From an uncultured Bacteroidia bacterium (GTDB lineage Bacteria; Bacteroidota; Bacteroidia; Bacteroidales; F082): 40,143 nucleotides of DNA. The translations under genes were made by a program, and so were the position numbers. A model generated the notes under the pieces. The model worked only from the letters and a program-made list of their open reading frames with translations, searched no databases and was not told where the DNA came from. The stretch covers positions 1 to 40,143 of the forward strand of contig CADBZW010000042.1 of the NCBI GenBank assembly GCA_902799345.1. The letters are read 5' to 3'. Positions 1-10,324 of the stretch are shown here, piece after piece. Position 1 is the stretch's first letter. Every line of letters starts with the position of its first letter.

Positions 1-506
1 ATGGCGAGTTCGCCAGGATTGAACGGGTCTTCGTAGGTGCCTTGCGGCGAAGTCTTGGTCTTCGTGCCACGGAACGTGCAGGGCGAGAACTGACCCTTGG
101 TCATACCGTAGATACGGTTGTTGAACAGGATCAGGTTGATGTCGATGTTACGACGGCAGGCATGGATGAAGTGGTTGCCACCGATGGCGGTGCAGTCGCC
201 GTCGCCGGTGATCATCCACACGCTGAGGTTCGGGTTGGCCAGCTTCACGCCAGTGGCGGCAGCAGCGGCACGACCGTGGATGCTATGGAAACCGTAGGTG
301 TTCATGTAGTAGGGGAAGCGCGAGGAGCAGCCGATGCCGGAAACGACAACGATGTCTTCCTTCTTCTTACCCAACTTCGGGAAAATGTCTTGAACGGCCT
401 TCAAGATGGCGTGGTCACCACAACCGGGGCACCATTTCACCACCTGATCGCTTGCAAAATCCTCTTTGGTCAGCATGACCTCTTGTTCGATATTCTGATT
501 TTCCAT
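1..506 (-). CDS. korB: 2-oxoacid (2-oxoglutarate-type):ferredoxin oxidoreductase beta subunit, 3' end outside window
   Basis: Thiamine-diphosphate-binding beta subunit of a 2-oxoacid:ferredoxin oxidoreductase, which oxidatively decarboxylates a 2-oxoacid to acyl-CoA and passes electrons to ferredoxin in the cytoplasm. The first 168 codons are present; the C-terminus lies beyond base 1. Visible motifs are CPGCG (residues 26-30), the ThDP/Mg motif GDGD at 101-104 and the paired Asn at 129-130 followed by RIYGMTKGQ, all typical of the family. The ATG at 504-506 follows the korA stop by 7 bases, so the two genes form an operon, korA first. The partner is a gamma-alpha fusion, the arrangement of two-subunit KorAB enzymes. 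2-Oxoglutarate as substrate is the usual assignment for this type in Bacteroidota and was not shown from residues here. Confidence 0.93.
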   Translation of the reverse strand, partial: MENQNIEQEVMLTKEDFASDQVVKWCPGCGDHAILKAVQDIFPKLGKKKEDIVVVSGIGCSSRFPYYMNTYGFHSIHGRAAAAATGVKLANPNLSVWMITGDGDCTAIGGNHFIHACRRNIDINLILFNNRIYGMTKGQFSPCTFRGTKTKTSPQGTYEDPFNPGELA

Positions 507-513
507 AGTCGTA

Positions 514-2355
514 TTATTTTAAAAGGTCGTTAAACTTAGCTTCAAGCTCGCCGATGGTAAACGGCAGGCCCATCACCTTATTGAATTGCTCGCACTTGTA
601 TTCGGGGAAGTTCATGCGCAGGTACTTGGCGAACTGGCCGCGGTTGATTTCGCAGACCACGATCTTCTTGTGACCTTTCAGCACTTCCTCCGTGTTGCGC
701 GGCAGCGGCATGATGTAGTCGAAGTGGGCGTGAGCGATGCTCTTGCCTTCTTCCATCAGGCCCTCGACGGCGGTACGGACAGTACCGTAGGTGCCACCCC
801 AGCTCACCACGAGGAGGTCAGCGTTCTTGTCGCCATAGATTTCCTGCAGCGGGATGTCGTTGGCCACGCGGTTGATCTTCTCTTCACGGAGTTCGGTCAT
901 GATCTGGTGGTTCTCAGGATTGGTCGAGAGGTTACCCTTGCCGTTTTCCTTTTCCAGACCACCGACGCGGTGACGCAGGCCAGGCGTGCCCGGGATAGCC
1001 CATTCGCGGCGGAGCCATTTCTCATCACGGCGGTAAGGCATATAGTTCGGGTCGTCGGCTTTGGCAAGCGGAGGCGTGATGCTCGGCAGGTCAGCCATCT
1101 TGGGGATGCGGAACACCTCGGAGCCGTTACCCAGTGAACCGTCGCTGAGCATGATGACGGGAGTCATGTGCTCCATGGCGATACGGGCGGCTTCGTAGGC
1201 GGTGTAGAAGCAACCGGCAGAGCTGCGGGCAGCGATGACCACGAGCGGAGCGTCGCCGTTACGGCCGTAGAGGGCCTGCATCAGGTCGCTCTGTTCCATC
1301 TTGGTGGGCAGACCCGTGGAGGGACCACCACGCTGCACGTCGATGATGACCAGCGGAAGCTCGGTCATCACAGCGAGACCCATGGCTTCGCTCTTCAGCG
1401 AGAGGCCAGGACCCGAAGTTGTCGTCACGGCCATACAGCCTGTGTAGGCAGCGCCGATCGACGACATGATGCCGGCGATTTCGTCTTCAGCCTGATAGGC
1501 CTTGACGTTGAGGTTCTTGTATTTCGTCAACTCGGCAAGGATGTCGGTGGCGGGAGTGATGGGGTAAGAACCGAGGAAGAGCGGGCGGCCCGACTTCTCG
1601 GAGGCGGCCATCAGGCCCCATGCGGCGGCGGTGTTGCCGGTGATGTTGCGGTACTTGCCCTTTTCGAGGTCGGCGGCTTCCACCTTATAAGTATTGGTGA
1701 AGAGCTCCCAAGTGTCGGCGTAGTGGTAACCGGCGTCGAGGACGGTGCGGTTGGCCTTGATCACCTGGTCCTTGCCTTTGAACTTCGTCTCGAAATAACG
1801 GTAGACGGTGTCGAGTTCGCGGTTAAACAGGTACATCACGATACCAAGGGCGAACATGTTCTTCGATTTCAGCATCGACTTGTTGTCCATGCCGAAGTCC
1901 TTCAGGGCCTCTTTGGTGAGTTCCGAGATGGGGGCTTTGATGACTTGATAGTCGGCCAAGGTGCCATCGACGGTCGGGTCGTCGGCATAGCCAGCCTTCT
2001 CAAGGGCCTTTTCGGTCACCGAGTCGGAGTCGAAGATGATGATGGTTCCGGGACGGAGCCAGCGCATGTTAGCCTTAATGGAGGCGGGGTTCATGGCCAC
2101 GAGGACGTCGCAGAGGTCGCCGGTGGTGTGAACGGGTTTGTGTCCAAAGTGCACTTGGAAGCCAGAGACGCCAGCCACGGTGCCTTGCGGTGGGCGGATT
2201 TCAGCCGGATAGTCCGGGAAGGTGGCGAAATCGTTTCCGGCAAATGCTGTTGAATCCGAAAAAAGATTTCCGGTAAGTTGCATACCATCGCCCGAGTCGC
2301 CCGAAAAACGGATAACGACGTGTTCAAGGGCTACAACCTTACTTTTTGCTGTCAT
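514..2355 (-). CDS. korA: 2-oxoacid (2-oxoglutarate-type):ferredoxin oxidoreductase, fused gamma-alpha subunit
   Basis: A 613-residue protein in which the gamma domain (about residues 1-195, starting with the FSGDSGDG motif at 17-24) is fused to the alpha/pyrimidine-binding domain (from about 238, with YPITP at 264-268). This is the fused layout of two-subunit 2-oxoglutarate:ferredoxin oxidoreductases. With KorB it would convert 2-oxoglutarate, CoA and oxidised ferredoxin to succinyl-CoA, CO2 and reduced ferredoxin, or run in reverse for reductive carboxylation. The ATG at 2353-2355 is the first in-frame start. The leader upstream carries a large imperfect hairpin and a good promoter at 2493-2525. 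A separate ferredoxin gene is divergent from it and may supply the electron acceptor. The family call is firm; the substrate is inferred. Confidence 0.93.
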   Translation of the reverse strand: MTAKSKVVALEHVVIRFSGDSGDGMQLTGNLFSDSTAFAGNDFATFPDYPAEIRPPQGTVAGVSGFQVHFGHKPVHTTGDLCDVLVAMNPASIKANMRWLRPGTIIIFDSDSVTEKALEKAGYADDPTVDGTLADYQVIKAPISELTKEALKDFGMDNKSMLKSKNMFALGIVMYLFNRELDTVYRYFETKFKGKDQVIKANRTVLDAGYHYADTWELFTNTYKVEAADLEKGKYRNITGNTAAAWGLMAASEKSGRPLFLGSYPITPATDILAELTKYKNLNVKAYQAEDEIAGIMSSIGAAYTGCMAVTTTSGPGLSLKSEAMGLAVMTELPLVIIDVQRGGPSTGLPTKMEQSDLMQALYGRNGDAPLVVIAARSSAGCFYTAYEAARIAMEHMTPVIMLSDGSLGNGSEVFRIPKMADLPSITPPLAKADDPNYMPYRRDEKWLRREWAIPGTPGLRHRVGGLEKENGKGNLSTNPENHQIMTELREEKINRVANDIPLQEIYGDKNADLLVVSWGGTYGTVRTAVEGLMEEGKSIAHAHFDYIMPLPRNTEEVLKGHKKIVVCEINRGQFAKYLRMNFPEYKCEQFNKVMGLPFTIGELEAKFNDLLK

Positions 2356-2404
2356 GATTATTGATTTAAAGATTTAATATTCAAGATTTAAAGATTTCAA
2401 GATT

Positions 2405-2479
2405 AGCTTTCAGCTTTCAGCAAACAGCTTTCAGCCGGTCTAAACCGAGCTGATGGCTGACGGCTGATGGCTGACAGCT
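2405..2479 (-). repeat. imperfect 31-nt-arm palindrome of GCTGA units in the korA leader
   Basis: Two 31-base arms (2405-2435 and 2449-2479) are reverse complements except at eight positions. Each arm is built from short CAGC/GCTGA-type units. The 13-base spacer 2436-2448 contains its own CGGT/ACCG stem. The element lies just downstream of the predicted korA transcription start, so it would fold at the 5' end of the korAB message. Just downstream, 2356-2400 is AT-rich and holds two copies of GATTTAAAGATTT. Function is unknown; it may be an interspersed repeat or a 5' stabiliser. Confidence 0.6.
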
Positions 2480-2492
2480 TCTAATTTCGCTG

Positions 2493-2525
2493 CAAAGGTA
2501 AGTAATAAAAAGGTGCAAACCCAAA
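2493..2525 (-). promoter_or_regulatory. promoter of korAB
   Basis: On the minus strand, TTTG (2522-2525), 21 bases, then TACCTTTG (2493-2500). This matches the Bacteroidota -33/-7 consensus TTTG-N19-21-TAnnTTTG. The predicted leader is roughly 130 nt long and begins with the palindrome described at 2405-2479. Confidence 0.75.
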
Positions 2526-2655
2526 GAAAAACGTGTTTTATTTTCCTTGTTTAGAAGCAATTTCGCACCATGTTAAATATCAGTGTCTTAACCAATATTA
2601 TTATTTAGACTGATTAAAAATTTCGGTTTTGGGCTTATTGGAATGAAAGTTGTAG

Positions 2656-2663
2656 TATTTTTG
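2656..2663 (+). promoter_or_regulatory. -7 element of the ferredoxin promoter
   Basis: TATTTTTG fits TAnnTTTG. The nearest upstream TTTG (2628-2631) is 24 bases away, slightly longer than the usual 19-21. The leader to the ferredoxin ATG would be about 45 nt. Confidence 0.6.
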
Positions 2664-2699
2664 CGGCACGAAAAACGAAAACTCAAAACAAACACTTAA

Positions 2700-2879
<180 letters not shown>

Positions 2880-2905
2880 TCGAAAGAAATGACACATTGA
2901 AAAGG

Positions 2906-2940
2906 AAAAGCCTGCCACAAACAGGCTTTTTCTATTTTTT
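2906..2940 (+). terminator. intrinsic terminator of the ferredoxin gene
   Basis: AAAAGCCTG (2906-2914) and CAGGCTTTT pair around a 7-base loop, followed by a T-rich run. It begins 26 bases after the ferredoxin stop. Confidence 0.85.
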
Positions 2941-2948
2941 TTGGCAGT

Positions 2949-2983
2949 TTTGAATAGTTTGGCAAAGATTTTGTTTATCTTTG
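2949..2983 (+). promoter_or_regulatory. promoter of the lipoprotein gene
   Basis: TATCTTTG (2976-2983) is a perfect TAnnTTTG. TTTG at 2949-2952 lies 23 bases upstream, a little far for the -33 element. The leader would be about 60 nt. Confidence 0.65.
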
Positions 2984-3047
2984 CCACGTTCATTGAAAGA
3001 AACAAACTTCAACAAATAACTTAATTATTAACTAAAATCAACACAAA

Positions 3048-3878
3048 ATGAAGAAATTAGCATTAGCACTTGTGTGCTTCGTCAGCGTTGCTTTCTTTGC
3101 AAGCTGCACCGAACCGGTCGCCAACCCGGAACCTTCAATCGCCGTCATGACGGGCGAGAACTACATCTACGATGGCCAAACCATCGACCTTTACAAGGAC
3201 TACAACCTCGGTTTCCGCGTTGCCTCCAACAGCCAGACCTTGAAAGAATTGGCTTCGTTCAGACTCGAGACCAAGCTCTATAATGGCACCGCTGAAGACG
3301 TGAGACCCGAAGTCATCGGTGACACCACCATGACCATCAGCGGCAGCGAGTTTGTGTATGAAGAAACCGTGAGTTTCGAACTGGCCAAGAGCGGCATTAT
3401 CGGCAAGGTCGAATATGTCGCCACTGTCTACGACAAGGACAACAAGATGAACACCATGACTTTGACCGTCAACCTCAATCAGGCTGAAGATGCATTGGCT
3501 GAAGTTGATTTCGAATGGTATCGTCTTGGCAACAACCAGAGTGGCCTTGAGGAATACGGCCTCTATTGGGACCAGAACGCCAAGGCTCCTTTCGCCCAAA
3601 TCAAGCCCCTCAGCGGCGTGATTCTCTACAAGTTCGAAAGCAGCGTTTGGGAAGAAGTGGTTCTCCCTTCACAGAAGGCAGCCAAGTTTGCCGACGGTGC
3701 CACTACCGCTGCAATGTATAATAACGTGGACGTGAATCTCGCAAACGGCACTTATGACGATGTCATTGGTACCCGTATGCCCGATGGCACTCTGCACCTC
3801 ATCCACGTGACGAGCCACAGAGTTGGTGCCCAACAAGCCGCTGGTCGCCCAATCTACATCTATGGTCAATCCAAGTAA
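3048..3878 (+). CDS. putative lipoprotein, unknown function
   Basis: A 276-residue protein with a type II signal peptide: MKKLA start, hydrophobic core, and lipobox FFASC with the lipidated cysteine at residue 20. The mature part starts TEPVANPEPSIAV. I do not recognise a named domain. The pattern of alternating polar and hydrophobic residues with many short strands suggests beta-sandwich or immunoglobulin-like folds, which is an impression only. The S-(D/E)3-type lipoprotein export signal that sends Bacteroidota lipoproteins to the outer surface is not clear after Cys20 (TEP follows), so a periplasm-facing location is as likely. It has its own promoter and a shared terminator downstream, and no obvious functional link to its neighbours. 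Confidence 0.85.
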   Translation: MKKLALALVCFVSVAFFASCTEPVANPEPSIAVMTGENYIYDGQTIDLYKDYNLGFRVASNSQTLKELASFRLETKLYNGTAEDVRPEVIGDTTMTISGSEFVYEETVSFELAKSGIIGKVEYVATVYDKDNKMNTMTLTVNLNQAEDALAEVDFEWYRLGNNQSGLEEYGLYWDQNAKAPFAQIKPLSGVILYKFESSVWEEVVLPSQKAAKFADGATTAAMYNNVDVNLANGTYDDVIGTRMPDGTLHLIHVTSHRVGAQQAAGRPIYIYGQSK

Positions 3879-3900
3879 GAAATCTTAGATTTCAAAAACA

Positions 3901-3932
3901 AAAAAGGAGCGTCGTTCGGCGCTCCTTTTTTT
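3901..3932. terminator. bidirectional intrinsic terminator between convergent genes
   Basis: AAAAAGGAGCG and CGCTCCTTTTT pair around an 8-base loop. The A-run on one side and T-run on the other let it work for the lipoprotein gene (plus) and the GH2 gene (minus), whose stop codon is 2 bases away. Confidence 0.9.
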
Positions 3933-3933
3933 G

Positions 3934-5742
3934 TCATTCCGCGAAGGCATGGCTGATCTTCCTGTTGATTTGCAATAGCCGCTTTTCGTCGAGTTTGATG
4001 ACGGCGCGGTCGTAGGTCATCAGGCCGTTGAGCTCAGTCTCGCAGTCAGTGGTCTGCGTGTAGACTGCCGCCGAAAAGCCTTGGAAGGCCATCCTGTAGA
4101 GCATCTCGGCATATTCCACGTAGGTGTCGGTCACCTTCTCCTCGGTGTCGAACTCCACATAGCCCCAGCCTTGGTCTTTCACCCAGGTGTGGCCCTCCAC
4201 CTTGCGCCCGATGCCGCCGTACTCGCCGAGGACGGTGGCACGCGTCGGGTCGTAAAGCCTCAGCTTCGGCTCGGGATAGTTGTGCAAGTCGAGGATGTCG
4301 CCACACTGATAGAAGTTGCCACCCGAGGCGGGGTTCACCAAGCGCGTCGGGTCAAGTTTCTTGGTCATCGCCGTGATTTCAGGGGTCTTGAACTGTCCCC
4401 AGGCCTCGTTGAACGGCACCCACACGCCGATGCAGGGCACCGACTTCAGGCTGTTGATGATTTCCGTCCATTCCTTGACATAGCACTCCTCCGACTCAAT
4501 CGACCGCAAACTCTCTGGGCCTTGGTAATACTGGTTCCGCTGCCATTGGGGGCTGCGGCCGCCGCTAGGCATGTCCTGCCACACGATGAGTCCGATGCGG
4601 TCGCAGTGGTAGTACCATCGCGCCGGCTCCACCTTGACGTGCTTGCGGATCATATTGAAGCCCAAGTCCTTGGTCTTCTGGATGTCGTAGGCCAAAGCCT
4701 CGTCGGTGGGAGCCGTGTAGAGGCCGTCGGGCCACCAGCCTTGGTCGAGGGGACCATAGTGGAAAATCGGCTGGCCGTTCAAGGTGAGGCGCACGATGCC
4801 GTTGTCGTCGCGCTGCGTTCCGAAGCTGCGCATGGCAAAATAGCTGCCCACCTCATCGATGACCTTGCCTTTACGCAGCACCTTCACCTTCATGTCATAG
4901 AGGAAGGGATGGTCGGGCGTCCAGCACAGAAAGCCCTCGGGCATGTTCACTTCCACGGCTTGTCCGTTGATGGCCTTCGCCGTAGCCACGGGCTGGCCTT
5001 CGTACGACACCTCCACCTGATACAAGTCATCCTTGGTCGTGTTGGTGAAGTCCACCTCCACTTTGACAGTGGCCTTATCGAGGTCAGGCGTGGTGACGAG
5101 GTTTTGGATGTAGTCCTCGGGCACATATTCCAGCCACACCGTCTGCCAGATGCCGGTCACCGAGGTATAGAAGATGCCTTCAGGCTTCAGCACTTGTTTT
5201 CCGTGAGGGATGTAGCCGCTGTCGGTCGGGTCCCAAACGCGGACCACCATGGAGTTCTGCTTGCCTTGCAGGGCTTGGGTGACGTCGAAGGTGAAAGGCG
5301 TGTAGCCGCCCGTATGCGAACCCACTTTGATGTCGTTCACCCAGACGTCGGTCATCCAGTCGACGGCGCCGAAATGGAGCAGGATGCGGCCGTTTTTCCA
5401 GTTGCCAGGCACCGCGAAAGTTTTCTGATACCACAATGCCTTGTCGGGGCCGACTTCCTTCTGCACGCCCGACAGCGACGACTCGATACAGAAGGGCACG
5501 AGGATGTCGCCTTGGTATTTCTGAGGTGCCTTCTCCCCTTTCGCCGTGATGGCATACTGCCACAGGCCGTTGAGGTTTTTCCATTCGGGACGCACCATCA
5601 TCGGGCGCGGGTATTCGGGCAGCGCATTCTCGGGTGCCACCTCCGAGGCCCAACGGGTCTTGATTTTGTCGCCCGCAGGAGCATATTGGGCAAAGGCCAT
5701 GTCAGCTAATAGCATGGTCATCAGTAGAAGTTTGATTTTCAT
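3934..5742 (-). CDS. secreted glycoside hydrolase family 2 protein
   Basis: A 602-residue GH2-type exo-glycosidase with a signal peptide (residues 1-18, cleavage before QYAPAG). An N-terminal jelly-roll sugar-binding domain (about 45-210, including RPEWKNLNGLWQY) is followed by an immunoglobulin-like domain (about 215-310) and a TIM barrel (about 315-600). The predicted acid/base is Glu446 in VPFNEAWGQ and the nucleophile Glu507 in VLGEYGG, matching the two GH2 catalytic glutamates. The enzyme is shorter than E. coli LacZ and has no extra C-terminal domains, like many Bacteroidota GH2 enzymes. The substrate cannot be read from the sequence; beta-galactoside, beta-glucuronide or beta-mannoside are all possible. 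There is no SusC/SusD pair nearby. It starts 16 bases after the YbjN-like gene, so it is probably the last gene of that operon. Confidence 0.9.
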   Translation of the reverse strand: MKIKLLLMTMLLADMAFAQYAPAGDKIKTRWASEVAPENALPEYPRPMMVRPEWKNLNGLWQYAITAKGEKAPQKYQGDILVPFCIESSLSGVQKEVGPDKALWYQKTFAVPGNWKNGRILLHFGAVDWMTDVWVNDIKVGSHTGGYTPFTFDVTQALQGKQNSMVVRVWDPTDSGYIPHGKQVLKPEGIFYTSVTGIWQTVWLEYVPEDYIQNLVTTPDLDKATVKVEVDFTNTTKDDLYQVEVSYEGQPVATAKAINGQAVEVNMPEGFLCWTPDHPFLYDMKVKVLRKGKVIDEVGSYFAMRSFGTQRDDNGIVRLTLNGQPIFHYGPLDQGWWPDGLYTAPTDEALAYDIQKTKDLGFNMIRKHVKVEPARWYYHCDRIGLIVWQDMPSGGRSPQWQRNQYYQGPESLRSIESEECYVKEWTEIINSLKSVPCIGVWVPFNEAWGQFKTPEITAMTKKLDPTRLVNPASGGNFYQCGDILDLHNYPEPKLRLYDPTRATVLGEYGGIGRKVEGHTWVKDQGWGYVEFDTEEKVTDTYVEYAEMLYRMAFQGFSAAVYTQTTDCETELNGLMTYDRAVIKLDEKRLLQINRKISHAFAE

Positions 5743-5758
5743 ATAGTTAAATTATTGT

Positions 5759-6163
5759 TCAGTCATCGGCCATTTCCTTGATGAAGGCTTCGCATGCAGA
5801 GACCAGGCTTTGCAAGGCACAGTGCATGAGCGTATTCACGTCGGGAGTGGCATCAAGGACCTGTTCGTAACACATCCACACCGAGGCACCTTTGTCCTTG
5901 CCGTCCTCATAGTCGTAGAGCACCGCCTTTACCACCTTGTAGTTCCAGTTGATGTTATTGCACGCCATGATGGCTTTGGCGAAGTTGTCATCGGTGACGT
6001 CGAAGATGCCGGGCAGGGTGAGGCGGAAAAACAACGGGTCGTCGGCGTCGTTCCAAAACAGGAAGTTCCAACCTTCATAGGTGAAATTCAGGCCCAACGC
6101 GTTTTTGGTCGCAACGACACCATGCGACTTCAGGTATTTCGACACCAGCCCTTTGACGTTCAT
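5759..6163 (-). CDS. YbjN-like small protein
   Basis: A 134-residue soluble acidic protein without a signal peptide. Features such as YEGWNFLFWNDADDPLFFRLTLPGI, then a segment predicted as helix with NNINWNYKV, resemble the YbjN / type III secretion chaperone-like fold, whose members are usually small partner or chaperone proteins. This is a judgement by pattern and not a database hit. It starts 5 bases after the stop of the kinase-AAA gene, so the two are probably translated together and may form a complex. Its exact role is unknown. Confidence 0.6.
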   Translation of the reverse strand: MNVKGLVSKYLKSHGVVATKNALGLNFTYEGWNFLFWNDADDPLFFRLTLPGIFDVTDDNFAKAIMACNNINWNYKVVKAVLYDYEDGKDKGASVWMCYEQVLDATPDVNTLMHCALQSLVSACEAFIKEMADD

Positions 6164-6168
6164 GGCAA

Positions 6169-7920
6169 TCAGCTTTTGTTGAATCCTATGCGGGTCTTGG
6201 TGGAATAGGTCGGGTTCTTGTATTTCAGCACGTCGACGAGGATCTTCTGCGAGATGGGCACGTCGTTGTAGGCGGCGGTCATGGCGGCTTCGTTGACGGC
6301 CTCGGTGATGTCGCCAGCGTTGAAGTCATCCGATATCCTGGCCAGCTCGTCATAATCCAGTTCCTCGCAGGGACGGTCTTTCAGGTGGTCCATGAAGATG
6401 TCCTTGCGCGCCTCGAAGTCGGGCTGCGGCACGAAGAACACGCGGTCGAAACAGCCCACGCGCATGATATTCTGGTCGATGAGGTCGGGGCGGTTAGTGG
6501 TAGCCACCACGAGGATGCCCTTCTCGGAGCAGTGGTTCAGCATCCCGAAGAACGCGGAGATCTGAGGCGTGATGTTGCCTTCCTCGCCGTCTCCGTTGGG
6601 GTTGGGGGCGATAAACTCCAACTCGTCGAAACACAGCACAAACGGCGCTTTGATTTCGGCGGCATCAAACACCCTTTGAAGGTTGTCAAGCACGCCTTGC
6701 TGATAGATATGGCCCATCTCCACGCCCTTGATGATGGAGTAGTTGAACCCCAACTCCTCGGCGAAGCTCTCGAGGACAAGACTCTTGCCGCATCCGGGAG
6801 GGCCATAGAGCAACACGCCGTTGATGGCCGGCAGCTTATACAATTTGGCCTTATCGGGGTTCTGTAAGGCAAAGAGCACCTCCTTGCGCAGCTGTTCCTT
6901 GAGCTCGTCGCGACCCGTCACGTTGTCGAAGCCGCTTCCAGAGCCTTTCTTGAAGGTGATGATGGGGGCTTTGTTGTCCTGCTCTTGCTCTTCCTCATGC
7001 TGAGTATTGGGTTCGCCCTCTTCCATCTGCTTCGCCAGTTCGGGCATCACCTGTTGCATCAGGTCTTGCGCGAACTCAGCCGCCGATCCGAAACGGTCTT
7101 CAGGCTTCTTGGCCATGGCCTTCAGCAGGATGGCCTTCATGTAATCGGGCAACTTCACCTCATCGGTTTCCAAGATGAGGTCTTGCTTCCTCGATTTCTT
7201 CACTGCATCGGCAATCTTTTTCTTGTCGCCGTTAAGCAACCGCAAATCCATGTCCTCCCAAGGCGACTTGCCAAACATCAAGAAATAAAGCAGCGCGCCC
7301 GTCGAGAAGATGTCGCTCTTCACCGTGTAGACGGAACGGAAGGTCTCAGGGGCACGGAAATAAGGCATCAGGTCCTCGTCGGCGAAGGTCGGGCGGCCTT
7401 TCACCATGTAGGAGATGTGTCCGAGGTCGATGATGGTGGGCATCAACATGCCGTCATCCAGTTCCTGCAGCATGATATTCGACGGACGTATGTCGTTGTG
7501 TATCAACGCACGGGAATGGATGAACGACAAGCCGCTCAGTACGCAAAGTGTGATCTGCACGGCGTCCTCAAGGTCGAAGCGGCCTTCATTCCTCACAGCG
7601 TCATAGAGCGTTATGCCGCGATAGAACTCCGTGACGAGATAATGGTAGACGACATTGCCCTTTTTCACCTCGCCATTGTCGACATAGCGGACCACGTTGG
7701 CGTAGTCGTCGCTGTTGAGTTCCTTGCAGAGCTGAATCTCATAGACCTCCTTGCCCTCGAAGAGCTGTTCGCGCGGGATGCGTTGGAGCTCGTAGATCTT
7801 CATGAAATACATCATGTCGTCGGGGCCGAGCACCGTATATGACTCAGCCACAGCACCTTTCTTTATGAACGAGTTGATGACATACTTGCCAATCTTCTCC
7901 CCTTTCTTGAATGTCTCCAT
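6169..7920 (-). CDS. fusion of Ser/Thr protein kinase-like domain and AAA+ ATPase
   Basis: A 583-residue cytoplasmic protein. Residues 10-290 form a Hanks-type kinase fold: lysine 41 (FMKIYE), catalytic-loop HNDIRPSN at 141-148 with Asp143, DLG at 165-167 in place of DFG, and APE at 190-192. A charged linker (about 300-325) leads to a classical AAA+ domain: Walker A GPPGCGKS at 373-380, Walker B with Asp432-Glu433, sensor 1 Asn476 in ATTNRPD, and an FDR motif at 491-493. The AAA+ part resembles the FtsH/Cdc48 class. The usual HRD arginine is Asn142 and the following Lys is Arg147, so activity of the kinase half is uncertain. I chose the ATG at 7918-7920; an in-frame TTG seven codons upstream overlaps the -7 promoter element and is unlikely to be transcribed. 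Confidence 0.9.
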   Translation of the reverse strand: METFKKGEKIGKYVINSFIKKGAVAESYTVLGPDDMMYFMKIYELQRIPREQLFEGKEVYEIQLCKELNSDDYANVVRYVDNGEVKKGNVVYHYLVTEFYRGITLYDAVRNEGRFDLEDAVQITLCVLSGLSFIHSRALIHNDIRPSNIMLQELDDGMLMPTIIDLGHISYMVKGRPTFADEDLMPYFRAPETFRSVYTVKSDIFSTGALLYFLMFGKSPWEDMDLRLLNGDKKKIADAVKKSRKQDLILETDEVKLPDYMKAILLKAMAKKPEDRFGSAAEFAQDLMQQVMPELAKQMEEGEPNTQHEEEQEQDNKAPIITFKKGSGSGFDNVTGRDELKEQLRKEVLFALQNPDKAKLYKLPAINGVLLYGPPGCGKSLVLESFAEELGFNYSIIKGVEMGHIYQQGVLDNLQRVFDAAEIKAPFVLCFDELEFIAPNPNGDGEEGNITPQISAFFGMLNHCSEKGILVVATTNRPDLIDQNIMRVGCFDRVFFVPQPDFEARKDIFMDHLKDRPCEELDYDELARISDDFNAGDITEAVNEAAMTAAYNDVPISQKILVDVLKYKNPTYSTKTRIGFNKS

Positions 7921-7938
7921 AGTGAAAAATTTATTGGG

Positions 7939-7969
7939 CAAAGGTCACGATTTAATTTGAAACATACAA
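7939..7969 (-). promoter_or_regulatory. promoter of the kinase-AAA / YbjN / GH2 operon
   Basis: On the minus strand, TTG (7967-7969), 20 bases, then GACCTTTG (7939-7946), one base off TAnnTTTG. Transcription would begin just inside the stretch before the ATG at 7920, giving a leader of about 15 nt. Confidence 0.5.
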
Positions 7970-8000
7970 GAGGCAAGGCCATATTTTTCTCCAAAAAACA

Positions 8001-8028
8001 AAAAAGGACCGCTTTCGCAGTCCTTTTT
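8001..8028 (-). terminator. intrinsic terminator of gyrB
   Basis: AAAAAGGAC (8001-8009) pairs with GTCCTTTTT (8020-8028), with an inner GC/GC pair. It lies 20 bases past the gyrB stop and gives a T-run on the minus strand. Confidence 0.85.
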
Positions 8029-8048
8029 GCTTTCACAGAGAGGCTTCC

Positions 8049-10031
<1,983 letters not shown>

Positions 10032-10058
10032 TCAATTATGGGTTTTTAATTAAAGATG

Positions 10059-10089
10059 CAAAGATACGACTTTTTCGCGAATCCTGCAA
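10059..10089 (-). promoter_or_regulatory. promoter of gyrB
   Basis: TTG (10087-10089 on the minus strand), 20 bases, then TATCTTTG (10059-10066), a perfect -7 element. The leader is about 30 nt and AT-rich. Confidence 0.75.
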
Positions 10090-10258
10090 GAAAAAGTTGA
10101 AAAATTTGTTTTTCGGCAAAAACGGCTCTACGGGGCTAAAAACGGGCAAATTTTGGAAACACCTTATTAGCTCACGCACGCGGGAAAGAAAGAAGAGCTT
10201 TGGAAATAAAGGCGTTTTTAGAGCCTCTGGCAGGCTTTTTCATCCACTCAGATTTACA

Positions 10259-10311
10259 CGAAGCCTGCCGCTTATAGATTTCCGAGGGAATGGCATAGGC
10301 GGCAGGCTTCG
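10259..10311. repeat. strong hairpin with 17-bp stem in the 10.1-10.3 kb intergenic region
   Basis: Bases 10259-10275 pair with 10295-10311 (one G-U) across a 19-base loop. It starts 14 bases past the outer-membrane protein gene stop, so it could serve as that gene's 3' hairpin, but no T-run follows on the minus strand. A short AGCCT/AGGCT hairpin with TTTTT on the plus strand sits at 10222-10240 and repeats the AGGCT core. The rest of 10090-10258 shows nothing I can name. Confidence 0.6.
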
Positions 10312-10324
10312 CGGGACTACTAAA

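Noticed and set aside
2356-2400. Short direct repeats (GATTTAAAGATTT) as a possible CRISPR or iteron array
   Set aside because: Only two AT-rich copies without regular spacers; considered simple sequence.
4081-5709. 542-codon open frame opposite the GH2 gene
   Set aside because: Antisense to a clear GH2 enzyme with both catalytic residues; no protein-like motifs.
7918-7941. TTG start seven codons upstream of the kinase-AAA ATG
   Set aside because: It overlaps the predicted -7 element and so would not be in the transcript.
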